Below the pieces are notes generated by a model. The model had not been told where the DNA came from. It was given only the letters and a program-made list of their open reading frames with translations, and did not search any database. Shown one piece after another: positions 7,274 through 14,770 of a stretch of DNA of 64,000 nt. Source of the DNA: Gammaproteobacteria bacterium. GTDB taxonomy: Bacteria > Pseudomonadota > Gammaproteobacteria > VBWC01. The DNA lies in contig JAHFRU010000008.1 in NCBI GenBank assembly GCA_023266115.1, positions 1 to 64,000 on the forward strand, given 5' to 3'. Every line of letters begins with the position of its first letter. Position 1 is the stretch's first letter. The translations under genes and the position numbers were made by a program.

Positions 7274-7978
7274 ATGAACATCTATACCAACATAAACGAT
7301 GAGACTGCCCTGCTTTCGTCCTATATCACCGAATCGTCCGAGATTCTGGAGGCTGGTTGCGGTCAACGGTGGCCACTACTGCTCTCCGTTCCCTATCGCC
7401 TGACCGGGATCGATCTTGATCCAGTGGCGCTGGATATTCGCGTGAACCAGCAAAAAGACTTGCATGAAGCCATTCTGGGTGATTTACGCACGCATTCCTT
7501 CGCGGATGCCTCGTTTGACGTGATCTACAACAGCTTCGTCCTCGAACATGTGGCAGGCGCGGAACAGGTCATGGATAACTTCGTGCGTTGGCTGAAGCCA
7601 GGTGGATTGCTGATGGTACAAATCCCGGTGTCGAATAGTGTCTATGGATTCATCACCAAGCACACGCCCCACTGGTTTCATATCGCGTATTATCGAGCCA
7701 AGGGACATAAACACGCCGGGAAGCCCGGATATGCGCCTTATCCGACGTATTACGATCCTATCGTGTCTATCGGCGGGATGCTGGATTTCTGCGACAGAAA
7801 GGGGCTTAAGGTGCGTGAAATGTATGGACAGCATTACTGGGTACCACAATGGCAGAAACGTATCGCAAGGGTAGTCAGCGCGATATCAGCGGGTAAACTG
7901 TCACACAACTATAACAGCGTTGGATGGGTGATCCAGAAGTGTTCCGGTCAGAGCGCATATCCCGATGATGTAAACTGA
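7274..7978 (+). CDS. Class I SAM-dependent methyltransferase lying between CRISPR repeats
   Basis: The start at ATG 7274 is chosen because GGGAGG lies six bases upstream; the protein is then 234 residues. SAM-binding motif I is EILEAGCGQRW. TGIDLDPVAL follows, then DASFDVIYNSFVLEHV and WLKPGGLLMVQIPVSN, as in Methyltransf_11 proteins. The last residues, CSGQSAYPDDVN, are encoded by the first repeat of the CRISPR array, and the TGA stop (7976-7978) uses the last base of that repeat and the first two bases of spacer 1. The natural C-terminus was probably near VGWVIQK. The substrate is unknown; no other methylation or restriction gene adjoins it. Confidence 0.8.
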   Translation: MNIYTNINDETALLSSYITESSEILEAGCGQRWPLLLSVPYRLTGIDLDPVALDIRVNQQKDLHEAILGDLRTHSFADASFDVIYNSFVLEHVAGAEQVMDNFVRWLKPGGLLMVQIPVSNSVYGFITKHTPHWFHIAYYRAKGHKHAGKPGYAPYPTYYDPIVSIGGMLDFCDRKGLKVREMYGQHYWVPQWQKRIARVVSAISAGKLSHNYNSVGWVIQKCSGQSAYPDDVN

Positions 7979-8438
7979 ATCGTGATCCAACCTTCGGTGG
8001 GGCATGGTTCCGGTCAGAGCGCATATCCCGATGATGTAAACTCAGAGCGCACAATATATGATTGGCGTAAGGGTTCCGGTCAGAGCGCATATCCCGATGA
8101 TGTAAACTCAAAAGACAAATACATCGCGTCATACGAGTGTTCCGGTCAGAGCGCATATCCCGATGATGTAAACTCTGAAACGCAATCGTAAACACGTTCG
8201 TCAGGTTCCGGTCAGAGCGCATATCCCGATGATGTAAACTGTTCAATGGGAGCCGCAACGTACAGTTGAAGTTCCGGTCAGAGCGCATATCCCGATGATG
8301 TAAACTTGTCGAAGAAATACCTAAAACAGTAAATGAGTTCCGGTCAGAGCGCATATCCCGATGATGTAAACTTCGAACGTCGCGCCCTTGATGTCGGTCA
8401 GGGTTCCGGTCAGAGCGCATATCCCGATGATGTAAACT
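7941..8438 (+). CRISPR. Type II-C CRISPR array: 8 identical 36-bp repeats, 7 spacers of 30 bp
   Basis: Repeats start at 7941, 8007, 8073, 8139, 8205, 8271, 8337 and 8403, with a strict 66-bp period. All copies are identical, including the last one. Transcription is assigned to the plus strand because the tracrRNA anti-repeat at 12886 complements the plus-strand repeat and a terminator follows the last repeat at 8446. The 3' end of the repeat (TGATGTAAACT) could serve as an extended -10 element, as in Neisseria and Campylobacter II-C arrays; this is inference. No spacer matches another part of this window by eye. Apparent minus-strand coding through the array is only the repeat read as protein. 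Confidence 0.98.
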
Positions 8439-8445
8439 GGTAGTA

Positions 8446-8482
8446 GCGAAACCCACTGATACTAGGGTGGGTTTCGCCTTTT
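8446..8482 (+). terminator. Terminator of the CRISPR array transcript
   Basis: A perfect 11-bp stem, GCGAAACCCAC with GTGGGTTTCGC, has a 10-base loop and is followed by CTTTT on the plus strand. It begins eight bases after the last repeat. The T-run is on the plus-strand side only, which supports plus-strand transcription of the array, converging on cas2. Confidence 0.9.
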
Positions 8483-8508
8483 CGTGGCACGAAAAATCAG
8501 GCGCACGA

Positions 8509-8835
8509 TCAAAATAGATCGAACTGGTCGGGCGATTTTTTTGCGGGTTGCTTGGCTTTGCCAAAGTAGGAAACGATACGTTCGTATTGTTTGTCGGTAA
8601 AGGTCAGGATATTCACTTTGCCGCCCTCGGGCAAGGCTCCTTCGACTCGTTTACAGTAAGTATCGATTTGCGCCTGACTTGTGCAAAAGCGCATGTAGAC
8701 AGAGAACTGGGTCATCTCGAATCCCATATCCAAAAGAGCCTTACGAAAGTCAGTTGCAGCCTTGCGCTCGGCTTTTTCGACGACAGGCAAGTCGAACATG
8801 ACAGCAACCCACATCAGCCGATATCCACTGAGCAT
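8509..8835 (-). CDS. cas2: CRISPR-associated endoribonuclease-fold protein Cas2
   Basis: The 108-residue protein begins MLSGYRLMWVAVMFDLPVVEKAERKAATDFRKALLDMGF, the typical ferredoxin-like Cas2 start with the metal-site aspartate in MFDLP. It forms the Cas1-Cas2 complex that inserts new spacers. It lies six bases after the cas1 stop, the last gene of the cas9-cas1-cas2 operon. The product ends in an FDLF tail. There is no csn2 or cas4, which fits subtype II-C. Confidence 0.96.
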   Translation of the reverse strand: MLSGYRLMWVAVMFDLPVVEKAERKAATDFRKALLDMGFEMTQFSVYMRFCTSQAQIDTYCKRVEGALPEGGKVNILTFTDKQYERIVSYFGKAKQPAKKSPDQFDLF

Positions 8836-8841
8836 TGGGCG

Positions 8842-9771
8842 TTAGTCATCGCTCAAACTGCCAGCCAGAAATACGGGCAGGCCAGGTAAAGGCAAATCAA
8901 GTTTGTCACGTTCGCCCAAGTAAACCTGTGCTAACGAGACAGCGAGCCGCTGCATGCAAACCATGGCCGGAGTAGCTCCTGAGTCGGTCTGCATGTCATC
9001 GTATAGCGAACGTACCAGTGCGCGCTTGGTATCGGGGGACACCCTCGACTCTTTTTTCTGCTGAAGTTGCCAGACGAGCAAGTCCACCATGGGGCGGAAA
9101 GGTTCCATCAGATCGTCAACCAAACGCATCGGGTTGCCTTCGTTAGAGTGATGCAATCCCAACGTCGGATGCAGTCCTGCAGCGACAACTGCGCGTGCAG
9201 TGGCGGCACGGTATACCGTGTATCCGTAGTTAAGCAGCGCGTTCAGACCGTCCCCGTTAGGGTCTCGGCGAAATTCACTGCCGAATAGTAATCCCCAATA
9301 CCGACGTGCCCCTTGAGCTTCCAAATTATCGGGGTCGCCAGATCTTACCTTGCCTGCCAAAGCGGAAAGCGGCGCTACCGGTGCGCCAGCGGCTTCGAGA
9401 GCGGCGGCCTGTTGCAGGAGTTTTGATCTGACAATATCTGCCCACAGGCGTTTGTGCGTAGGTTTGGTGGCAGCGAGCTGCGCATCAAAACGCTTGCCCT
9501 GCTGGTGATTGCCATCGATCGGCCACAGCATTCCCACGGCGTTGTGATTCGATGTACACAGTACAAAGGGCGCGCCACGTTCGGCCAGCGCGACCAGCAA
9601 ATTGTTGGTGTAGCTCAGACCGTGGGCGTTGGCTATTACGGCCGTAATATCGTCCAGCGGAACCTGCCCAAGTTCCTTGCGTTCGCCTTCCGTTTCTTGT
9701 ACGACCAGAAAACCGCGCGATACAAAGAGGTGTCGTCGGTCATCGGCCACTTCCACGATGCGGCCGATCAT
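8842..9771 (-). CDS. cas1: CRISPR-associated integrase Cas1
   Basis: The 309-residue Cas1 is of the type II kind. Expected metal-binding positions are seen: Glu in DNLEAQGARRYWG, His in LHPTLGLHHSNEG, and Asp/Glu in LVDDLMEPFRPMVD. It catalyses spacer integration at the leader-proximal repeat with Cas2. It starts five bases after the cas9 stop, so the three genes are one operon. The length is normal and all catalytic residues are present, so adaptation should be possible. Confidence 0.97.
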   Translation of the reverse strand: MIGRIVEVADDRRHLFVSRGFLVVQETEGERKELGQVPLDDITAVIANAHGLSYTNNLLVALAERGAPFVLCTSNHNAVGMLWPIDGNHQQGKRFDAQLAATKPTHKRLWADIVRSKLLQQAAALEAAGAPVAPLSALAGKVRSGDPDNLEAQGARRYWGLLFGSEFRRDPNGDGLNALLNYGYTVYRAATARAVVAAGLHPTLGLHHSNEGNPMRLVDDLMEPFRPMVDLLVWQLQQKKESRVSPDTKRALVRSLYDDMQTDSGATPAMVCMQRLAVSLAQVYLGERDKLDLPLPGLPVFLAGSLSDD

Positions 9772-9776
9772 AGCGG

Positions 9777-12700
9777 CTAGTCCTCGAAGCCGAGGTCGCG
9801 TAGATCGCCTACCTCCGAGACAGTAACGCGGCGGCCTTGTGCTTTCTGGAGCGAGCCAGCCATTTTTGATATGTACGAAAATGAATCCTGTTGATCGGCA
9901 TTGCGCTCGTTGACATTGGCTTCATTATGGTCAGAAAAAAATACTTGTCCGTTACCGCTGATTTTGACTACCCGCATGGTTCTGCACACATTGTCGTGAG
10001 TCAGACGAACCGGATCGTTAATCATCAGGCGCATTACTAACGGTTTTCCCGATTGGCTAAGCGCCGGGTTTCTGAGTTTCTTGAGTCCGGCGACCTCGCC
10101 AATTCGGCGTACGATCTGATATGCGTCAAACGTCGAGATTACATCGCCGCACCACTTGCCTTTCTCATCACGCCAGACCTCAAGACAGTAATTGCTACCA
10201 CCTACATAGCCCTTGTAGGGTTTGGGTTGTCCATGTTCATCCAGTCCATGGCGCTCAACATTGTGTGTGCTACTTATCATCACCACATTCTTTTTCTTGA
10301 ATTCGCGTTGATGTGGGCCGCCGTCATCGGGGCGGATGCGGCGCGTGACAATACCGTCATCGCGAAACCCCCATGCAGTTTCTTCATGTATGGCACCTTG
10401 ATAGCCATGGTCAGGCTTGTGGCTTGCTATGATGTAGCGCAAGGCTCGTTCGACATGTTCCTGGTAAGTGGGCCACGGAAGCGGCATCTCGTCCACCAGC
10501 CGGTTGAGTTGTCTTTCTCGCGTATTGGCGCTAGCTTGGGCAAAGCGTTGCAACAGCCCTTGATTAGTAACGGCAATAACCGCTGCATCCAGCGCATGAT
10601 GGCGGTGGTCATTGCGGTTTTTTGTCTCCGAACCGGAAAGCAGGTGATTCAGACCAAACTTGCCACGCAGCAAGGCCGTCATACGCCCAGGAATGGCGCG
10701 CACCATGTTGGGTGGACAAATCAGGGATAGATACTCTTTCGCGATACGTGAAAGGTATGCAGTATCATTCAGCGCCCGAGCCAGAAAATCTTTGTCTTCC
10801 CTGAGCCATTGCTGATAACCGTCCGGCGCGAAACGCTTGGCTTTCTGCTTGGGCATAAGTGCGGCGCGCACAAGGATAGCGGCATAGTCATATCCCGGTA
10901 CGGGCTGTTCGCCGAACGCTGCATAGGGTGTACGGTTGCCCTTGTCACGGTTGGCGCGACGCATGGCCACGGTCTTGTTGTTGAGACTATCATCTAAGGT
11001 TATTGAGTAAGGCAGAATGTGGTCAATCTCCGCTTCATCCGACAGTAACCGTCCGATGCCGATTTGTTCCCCGGTGTACGGGCAACGGCGCTCGGCGGGG
11101 TCGTTGTTAAGCTCCACCCATAGCTGCATTTTTTGCGAAAGTTCACGGCGCTTGGCTTTGTCCAGGTTGTCCGGTGTCAGGCCGAGTACTGCACAGGCTT
11201 CGACGACATGCATGTCATTAAGTTTTTGTCGCGCCGCCTGTTCTTTCTGGATTTCCTGTTTTCGTTCCCGGCCCAGCTTCAGATCGCGCGCTACTTCTAC
11301 GATAACCTCGCTTGGATGTCCATAGCGTTTTATGAGTGCATTGACCACTTTGCGTAGTTCGTTCAGGCCGATGTGCACGGTGGGGTTAGCGATTCTCCCG
11401 TAGCGTTCTTCATCATTGCGTGGGTTATCCTTGGCAAAGGCAACATGTCGGCGCAGCGGGATACCGTAATAAGGCAGAGATTCCATCATCTCGCCTGTTT
11501 CTTGTGCGTACGAAAGCGCGCTGTGACTGCCAAACCCGGCACGCGTCACCGCTTCGGAGTAAACCACGACATCCTTGATGAGTTCGGGCAGCACACGAGC
11601 TAGCGCAGTGCGGCTCAGGTTGCCGTAGCCTTCCGGCAGATTGGCGTTGGCGATACGCTCGGCGGTGGTCTCATCCACTCCAGTGTGCTGCTGCAACCAG
11701 TTCACAAGAGATGATTCGCTAGCCTCGTTCAAAAGCCTGTCAACGATGTTGTCCTGCAAAGCTTGATCGAGGCCATGCCAGTGTTCTCCAAAATGATGCT
11801 CCTTTGAAAGGATGGCAGTGGTGATGTTGCCTTTGAGGCGATCGCGTTTTATATCCTCGAGATTGAATCGTGTCGTCCCCGGCAACTTGAGCGTTCTGAG
11901 GATCCTGGTGAAAGTCGCATCGCCCCGTTCCAGCAGGTGTGCGAGGATATTGCGTTGCTCCAGTGTCAAAGTAATCTCGCGCAAATCGGTAGTCAGTAGC
12001 CGCAGGTTGTTAAGTTCCTGATAGATACGGAAGCGCTGCGTGCTCGGCAGAGCCAGCGGAGCACGCTCCTCATCCGGCAGCAATGTACAGCGTCCCGGTT
12101 TGACAGGCTTCAAGGGTCGCTGGAACAGAAGGATGTCTTTGAGTTCATCGCGTGCCGCGTCATTGAATAGCATCGGGTTGAGGCTGTTTTGCTTGGCCCA
12201 CAACGTATCGAATTCGTGCTCGATCATGGCGCGGTCGGCATAGAAGTCATACGCCTTTTCTTTCCGGGTCTTGCCACGCAACCTTGCTCGCACGCTCATG
12301 CGGGCTGCGTGGCGATTTGCAAGCCATTCGCCAAGGGTTTGGCAATTCTCCTGCTGAAATTTTTCGCGAAGATCCCTTATGGCTTTTTTGAGTGCGCCGC
12401 TTTCGTTGTCTTTCTTGTCCGTTTTGCGGTTGCTCAGAAATCCTCGCCGCTTATTGATATGAAACAGTGCGCGGGCAAATTCGGGACCGGTCAACGCCTC
12501 ATACAGACCTTTTCTACGCAGGGCGTAGGGGTCGAGATCGACCAGTTTGCGCCGCTCGTTAGCATCTTCCGGAAAGAAGCCCAGGCGGATAAGTGCGGAC
12601 AGCATTCGTTCCTTGCGTTTGAGCAGCCGGTCACGGCGACGACGCATCTGGCGCGCTTGCCGACGAGTGACGGCCAGCGAGCTACCGTTCTTGGGATTGC

Positions 12701-12836
12701 GTCCATCGGAGAATATACGCGCACCCATGCGTATTACGGCGACGGGTTCGTCTTCAGCATCCAGGCGAATCATGCACCAGCCAATGGACGTCGAGCCGGT
12801 ATCCAACCCTAATCGGTAGCGCATTTTGGGTAGCAT
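9777..12836 (-). CDS. cas9: CRISPR-associated endonuclease Cas9, compact type II-C
   Basis: The protein has 1019 residues, small even for II-C. Domains in order: RuvC-I with YRLGLDTGSTSIGW (catalytic D12), an Arg-rich bridge helix (about 56-80), a recognition lobe, RuvC-II VIVEVARDL (E514), HNH with EIDHILPYS (D605-H606) and ANRDKGN, RuvC-III RHHALDAAVIAV (H747, D750), then a C-terminal PAM-interacting region (about 800-1019). All nuclease residues are present. The start at 12836 has AGGAG seven bases upstream; an in-frame ATG four codons later (12824) also precedes the first RuvC motif. The gene diverges from the tracrRNA and is followed closely by cas1. The PAM cannot be predicted from this sequence. 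Confidence 0.98.
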   Translation of the reverse strand: MLPKMRYRLGLDTGSTSIGWCMIRLDAEDEPVAVIRMGARIFSDGRNPKNGSSLAVTRRQARQMRRRRDRLLKRKERMLSALIRLGFFPEDANERRKLVDLDPYALRRKGLYEALTGPEFARALFHINKRRGFLSNRKTDKKDNESGALKKAIRDLREKFQQENCQTLGEWLANRHAARMSVRARLRGKTRKEKAYDFYADRAMIEHEFDTLWAKQNSLNPMLFNDAARDELKDILLFQRPLKPVKPGRCTLLPDEERAPLALPSTQRFRIYQELNNLRLLTTDLREITLTLEQRNILAHLLERGDATFTRILRTLKLPGTTRFNLEDIKRDRLKGNITTAILSKEHHFGEHWHGLDQALQDNIVDRLLNEASESSLVNWLQQHTGVDETTAERIANANLPEGYGNLSRTALARVLPELIKDVVVYSEAVTRAGFGSHSALSYAQETGEMMESLPYYGIPLRRHVAFAKDNPRNDEERYGRIANPTVHIGLNELRKVVNALIKRYGHPSEVIVEVARDLKLGRERKQEIQKEQAARQKLNDMHVVEACAVLGLTPDNLDKAKRRELSQKMQLWVELNNDPAERRCPYTGEQIGIGRLLSDEAEIDHILPYSITLDDSLNNKTVAMRRANRDKGNRTPYAAFGEQPVPGYDYAAILVRAALMPKQKAKRFAPDGYQQWLREDKDFLARALNDTAYLSRIAKEYLSLICPPNMVRAIPGRMTALLRGKFGLNHLLSGSETKNRNDHRHHALDAAVIAVTNQGLLQRFAQASANTRERQLNRLVDEMPLPWPTYQEHVERALRYIIASHKPDHGYQGAIHEETAWGFRDDGIVTRRIRPDDGGPHQREFKKKNVVMISSTHNVERHGLDEHGQPKPYKGYVGGSNYCLEVWRDEKGKWCGDVISTFDAYQIVRRIGEVAGLKKLRNPALSQSGKPLVMRLMINDPVRLTHDNVCRTMRVVKISGNGQVFFSDHNEANVNERNADQQDSFSYISKMAGSLQKAQGRRVTVSEVGDLRDLGFED

Positions 12837-12849
12837 CCAATTCTCCTGG

Positions 12850-12879
12850 TTGACGTTCGTTGTAACAGAGGACTATCCT
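12850..12879 (+). promoter_or_regulatory. Predicted sigma70-type promoter of the tracrRNA
   Basis: A TTGACG -35 box (12850-12855) and a TATCCT -10 box (12874-12879) are 18 bases apart. A start seven bases beyond the -10 falls at 12886, exactly the first base of the anti-repeat. The promoter overlaps the 5' leader of cas9 on the other strand. Confidence 0.6.
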
Positions 12880-12885
12880 TGCGAC

Positions 12886-12971
12886 GTTACATCATCGGGA
12901 TATGCGCTCTGTCCGCTAACAAGCTGAAGAGCACCAAATGAGGGGCCGCTATATGCGGCCTCTTTGTTTTT
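12886..12971 (+). ncRNA. tracrRNA (anti-repeat, nexus hairpin, terminator)
   Basis: The sequence GTTACATCATCGGGATATGC followed by GCTCTG is the reverse complement of the repeat's 3' two-thirds, with one T missing. The remaining GTCCGCTAAC pairs partly with the repeat start GTTCCGGTC, leaving an internal bulge as in other type II duplexes. Then come a small nexus hairpin, GCT-GAAG-AGC (12923-12932), and a terminator stem, GAGGGGCCGC with GCGGCCTCTT (12940-12964), with a T-rich tail. The predicted RNA is about 86 nt. It would guide RNase III processing of crRNA and load Cas9. It is transcribed divergently from cas9. Confidence 0.9.
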
Positions 12972-13159
12972 GTAAGTTGCTTGATTTGGTGTTGTTTGGT
13001 TTACACGGGCGCCAGTCAGGCGTTAATCCCGATATACCGATACAGAAATAGATACTCTTCTATGCAGAAGAGGTCAAATAGCAAGCGGCCCGCGCAGATT
13101 TTCCAATCGGATTACTTGTTAAGGTCAAAAATTGACAAGTCGATTGTAACCAATTTGTC

Positions 13160-13305
13160 TTAGCTGTCCTTCCCCGGCCAGTGGCTGACATCCAGTCAAG
13201 CGCCGAGGCCGGCGAGTAGCCCGGTGAGGAGGGGGGCGTTGCCAACCATCGATGGGGAGTAGCCGGCGATGCCTTTGATCACAGCGGCGCCGACAATAGT
13301 CTTGA
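13160..13305 (-). pseudogene. Detached copy of the 3' end of ubiB
   Basis: On the minus strand this reads [34 protein letters not shown], then TGA in place of a Trp codon, then LDVSHWPGKDS and TAA. The intact UbiB at 17450 ends [45 protein letters not shown]. Only these last 45 or so codons are present. With the short copy at 16005 it forms a series of three ubiB tails, suggesting insertions at or behind the ubiB stop. The bases between the tracrRNA and this copy (12975-13159) hold an ACTTGT...ACAAGT inverted repeat and no gene. Confidence 0.8.
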
Positions 13306-13307
13306 TC

Positions 13308-13345
13308 GGGTTGAGCTAACGGAATTACGCCCGTTTGCTCAACCC
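13308..13345. repeat. Long inverted repeat between the ubiB remnant and the GST gene
   Basis: GGGTTGAGC and GCTCAACCC flank a loop that itself contains AACGG and CCGTT, giving a long stem in either strand. No T-run is seen on the minus-strand side, so termination of the GST transcript by this hairpin is possible but not typical. Confidence 0.5.
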
Positions 13346-13402
13346 GGTCCGGGATGTAGTGGAGTTTTCGGATCACGCGGCCGGCTCCTTCTACCTTCCG
13401 GC

Positions 13403-14077
13403 TCAGATTGACACGAACTTCTTGTCCTTGAGCGAAGCGGTAAATCCGTCGGCCACTTCGTGCACCTTGGCCCAGTGTTTCAGGGCTTTCATGCGGCTGA
13501 TCCAGCGGCGCACGTTGGGGTAGTCCTGATACGTGCATTGCACCAGCTCGCCCAGCGTTACCATCTCGGCGCCGACATAGTCGGCGAGCGTGATTTTGTC
13601 GCCGCAGAGGAGCGTGCGGCTGGGGCCGATCATGTCCCTGTCGAGGATGCCGAGCCAGTGTTGCGCCTTCTGCTTGCCCCAGGCGACGCTGCCGGCGTGG
13701 GCTTCCTCGGTCGGCCGCTTGTGGTGCGCGAACACCTGCGGATAGACCAGGCCGTAGCCATGATCCTTGTAGTAGTTGCTGTAGAACCATTCTATCGCCT
13801 CGTCGACACGCGCCCGCTCCTTGAGATCCCTGGGGTAAGCGGCCGAGCCGGATTTACCGGCAAGATAGCGGATGATGGCGCTGCTCTCGCCGAGGCGAAA
13901 CCCGCCGTCTTCCAGCATCGGGACCATGCAGTTGGGGTTGAGTGTCTTGTACTCGGGCTTGAGGTGCTCGCCGGTCATCAGGTCGACGATTTGGTAGTCG
14001 AGTGCGATCCCCTCTTCGGCGGCGAACATCATGATGATGCGGCTGGTGGTCGAGGCGGGGTGGTAATAGAGCTTCAT
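13403..14077 (-). CDS. Glutathione S-transferase
   Basis: The start at ATG 14077 (MKLYYHPASTTSRIIMMFAAEEG) is supported by GGAGAA upstream and gives 224 residues. The N-terminal thioredoxin-like domain has the beta-2/beta-3 cis-Pro motif PNCMVPMLED and the glutathione-binding GESSAIIRYLA. The C-terminal helical domain has the GDKITLADYVGAEMV capping motif. It probably conjugates glutathione to electrophiles in the cytoplasm; the substrate is unknown. It is a single gene lying between two copies of the ubiB tail, so it may be part of an inserted segment. Confidence 0.88.
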   Translation of the reverse strand: MKLYYHPASTTSRIIMMFAAEEGIALDYQIVDLMTGEHLKPEYKTLNPNCMVPMLEDGGFRLGESSAIIRYLAGKSGSAAYPRDLKERARVDEAIEWFYSNYYKDHGYGLVYPQVFAHHKRPTEEAHAGSVAWGKQKAQHWLGILDRDMIGPSRTLLCGDKITLADYVGAEMVTLGELVQCTYQDYPNVRRWISRMKALKHWAKVHEVADGFTASLKDKKFVSI

Positions 14078-14245
14078 GACGGATTCTCCAGTGGTGGATG
14101 CGGGCCAGGGGTCAAGACGGCCCATCTTATATAATCGCTTATTTAAGCGGAAGGCCGTTGACATCGGCTGTAACCCCTTGGGACACCTGATGGCTTTGGG
14201 GTTTCATCGCAAGGCAGGCGAGTATCTTCCGTTCCAGAAACCGGC

Positions 14246-14551
14246 TTATATCACCAATATTAGAAACAACAATACTCCCAGTACAGTCGCGCCGATCGTG
14301 CTTCTGGTCGTAAATTGGTGTTCCGGCTTACTCTTGAATGCCGCCGGCGATTCGGGGGGTGCTTCATCAACCCCGTTACGCTGTAAAGTCGCCGTAGCAA
14401 CAATGATGGGTTGTTGAGAAAACCTGGAGGTGTCGCTTTTTTCGCGCACATTTCCGCCATCAGCAGCGGAACCAATAAAATCCTTTGCAGAAGAGCTGGG
14501 AGGGAAAACGATGACAAGAAGCACAACGAGTGTAGCAATAGACGGTCTCAT
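14246..14551 (-). CDS. Small exported protein with a C-terminal membrane segment
   Basis: The 101-residue product starts MRPSIATLVVLLVIVFPPSSSAKD, a typical signal peptide with likely cleavage after SSA. After a polar middle of about 55 residues it ends in one hydrophobic segment, TIGATVLGVLLFLILVI, with no cytoplasmic tail. AAGGAG lies close upstream of the ATG, which supports real translation. I do not recognise the family. A mature protein held by a C-terminal anchor in the inner membrane and facing the periplasm is the simplest reading. Confidence 0.55.
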   Translation of the reverse strand: MRPSIATLVVLLVIVFPPSSSAKDFIGSAADGGNVREKSDTSRFSQQPIIVATATLQRNGVDEAPPESPAAFKSKPEHQFTTRSTIGATVLGVLLFLILVI

Positions 14552-14770
14552 CCGAATCTCCTTTGCAACAGGTCTTTCCCGCGGGGTGTAAACACAGTTA
14601 ATTTCCTGGACTTCTGCTGATCTTCATCGGGGCCAGTATAGCCGATGGTCGATGTCTGCTACAGGTGGCAGGATAAACGGCGCCACAGTTCGATTTTCCG
14701 CGTAATGATCACGCTTGATTCTGTAACAACATTAATTAAAACACCCCGGATCCCGATTATTCTCCTGACG

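Noticed and set aside
6988-7940. A 4-bp GATG direct repeat (7000-7003 and 7923-7926) that would restore an exact 30-bp spacer if the segment between were an insertion
   Set aside because: A four-base match at some suitable offset is expected by chance fairly often, there are no terminal inverted repeats, and the methyltransferase coding sequence reads through the right copy.
8043-8072. Spacer 2 starts with CAGAGCGCA, also found inside the repeat
   Set aside because: Nine bases of identity without further similarity; probably chance.
7875-8564. Minus-strand open frame of about 230 codons with SLHHRDMRSDRN repeats
   Set aside because: It is the CRISPR repeat translated in reverse; 66-bp units keep the frame open by arithmetic, and there is no ribosome site.
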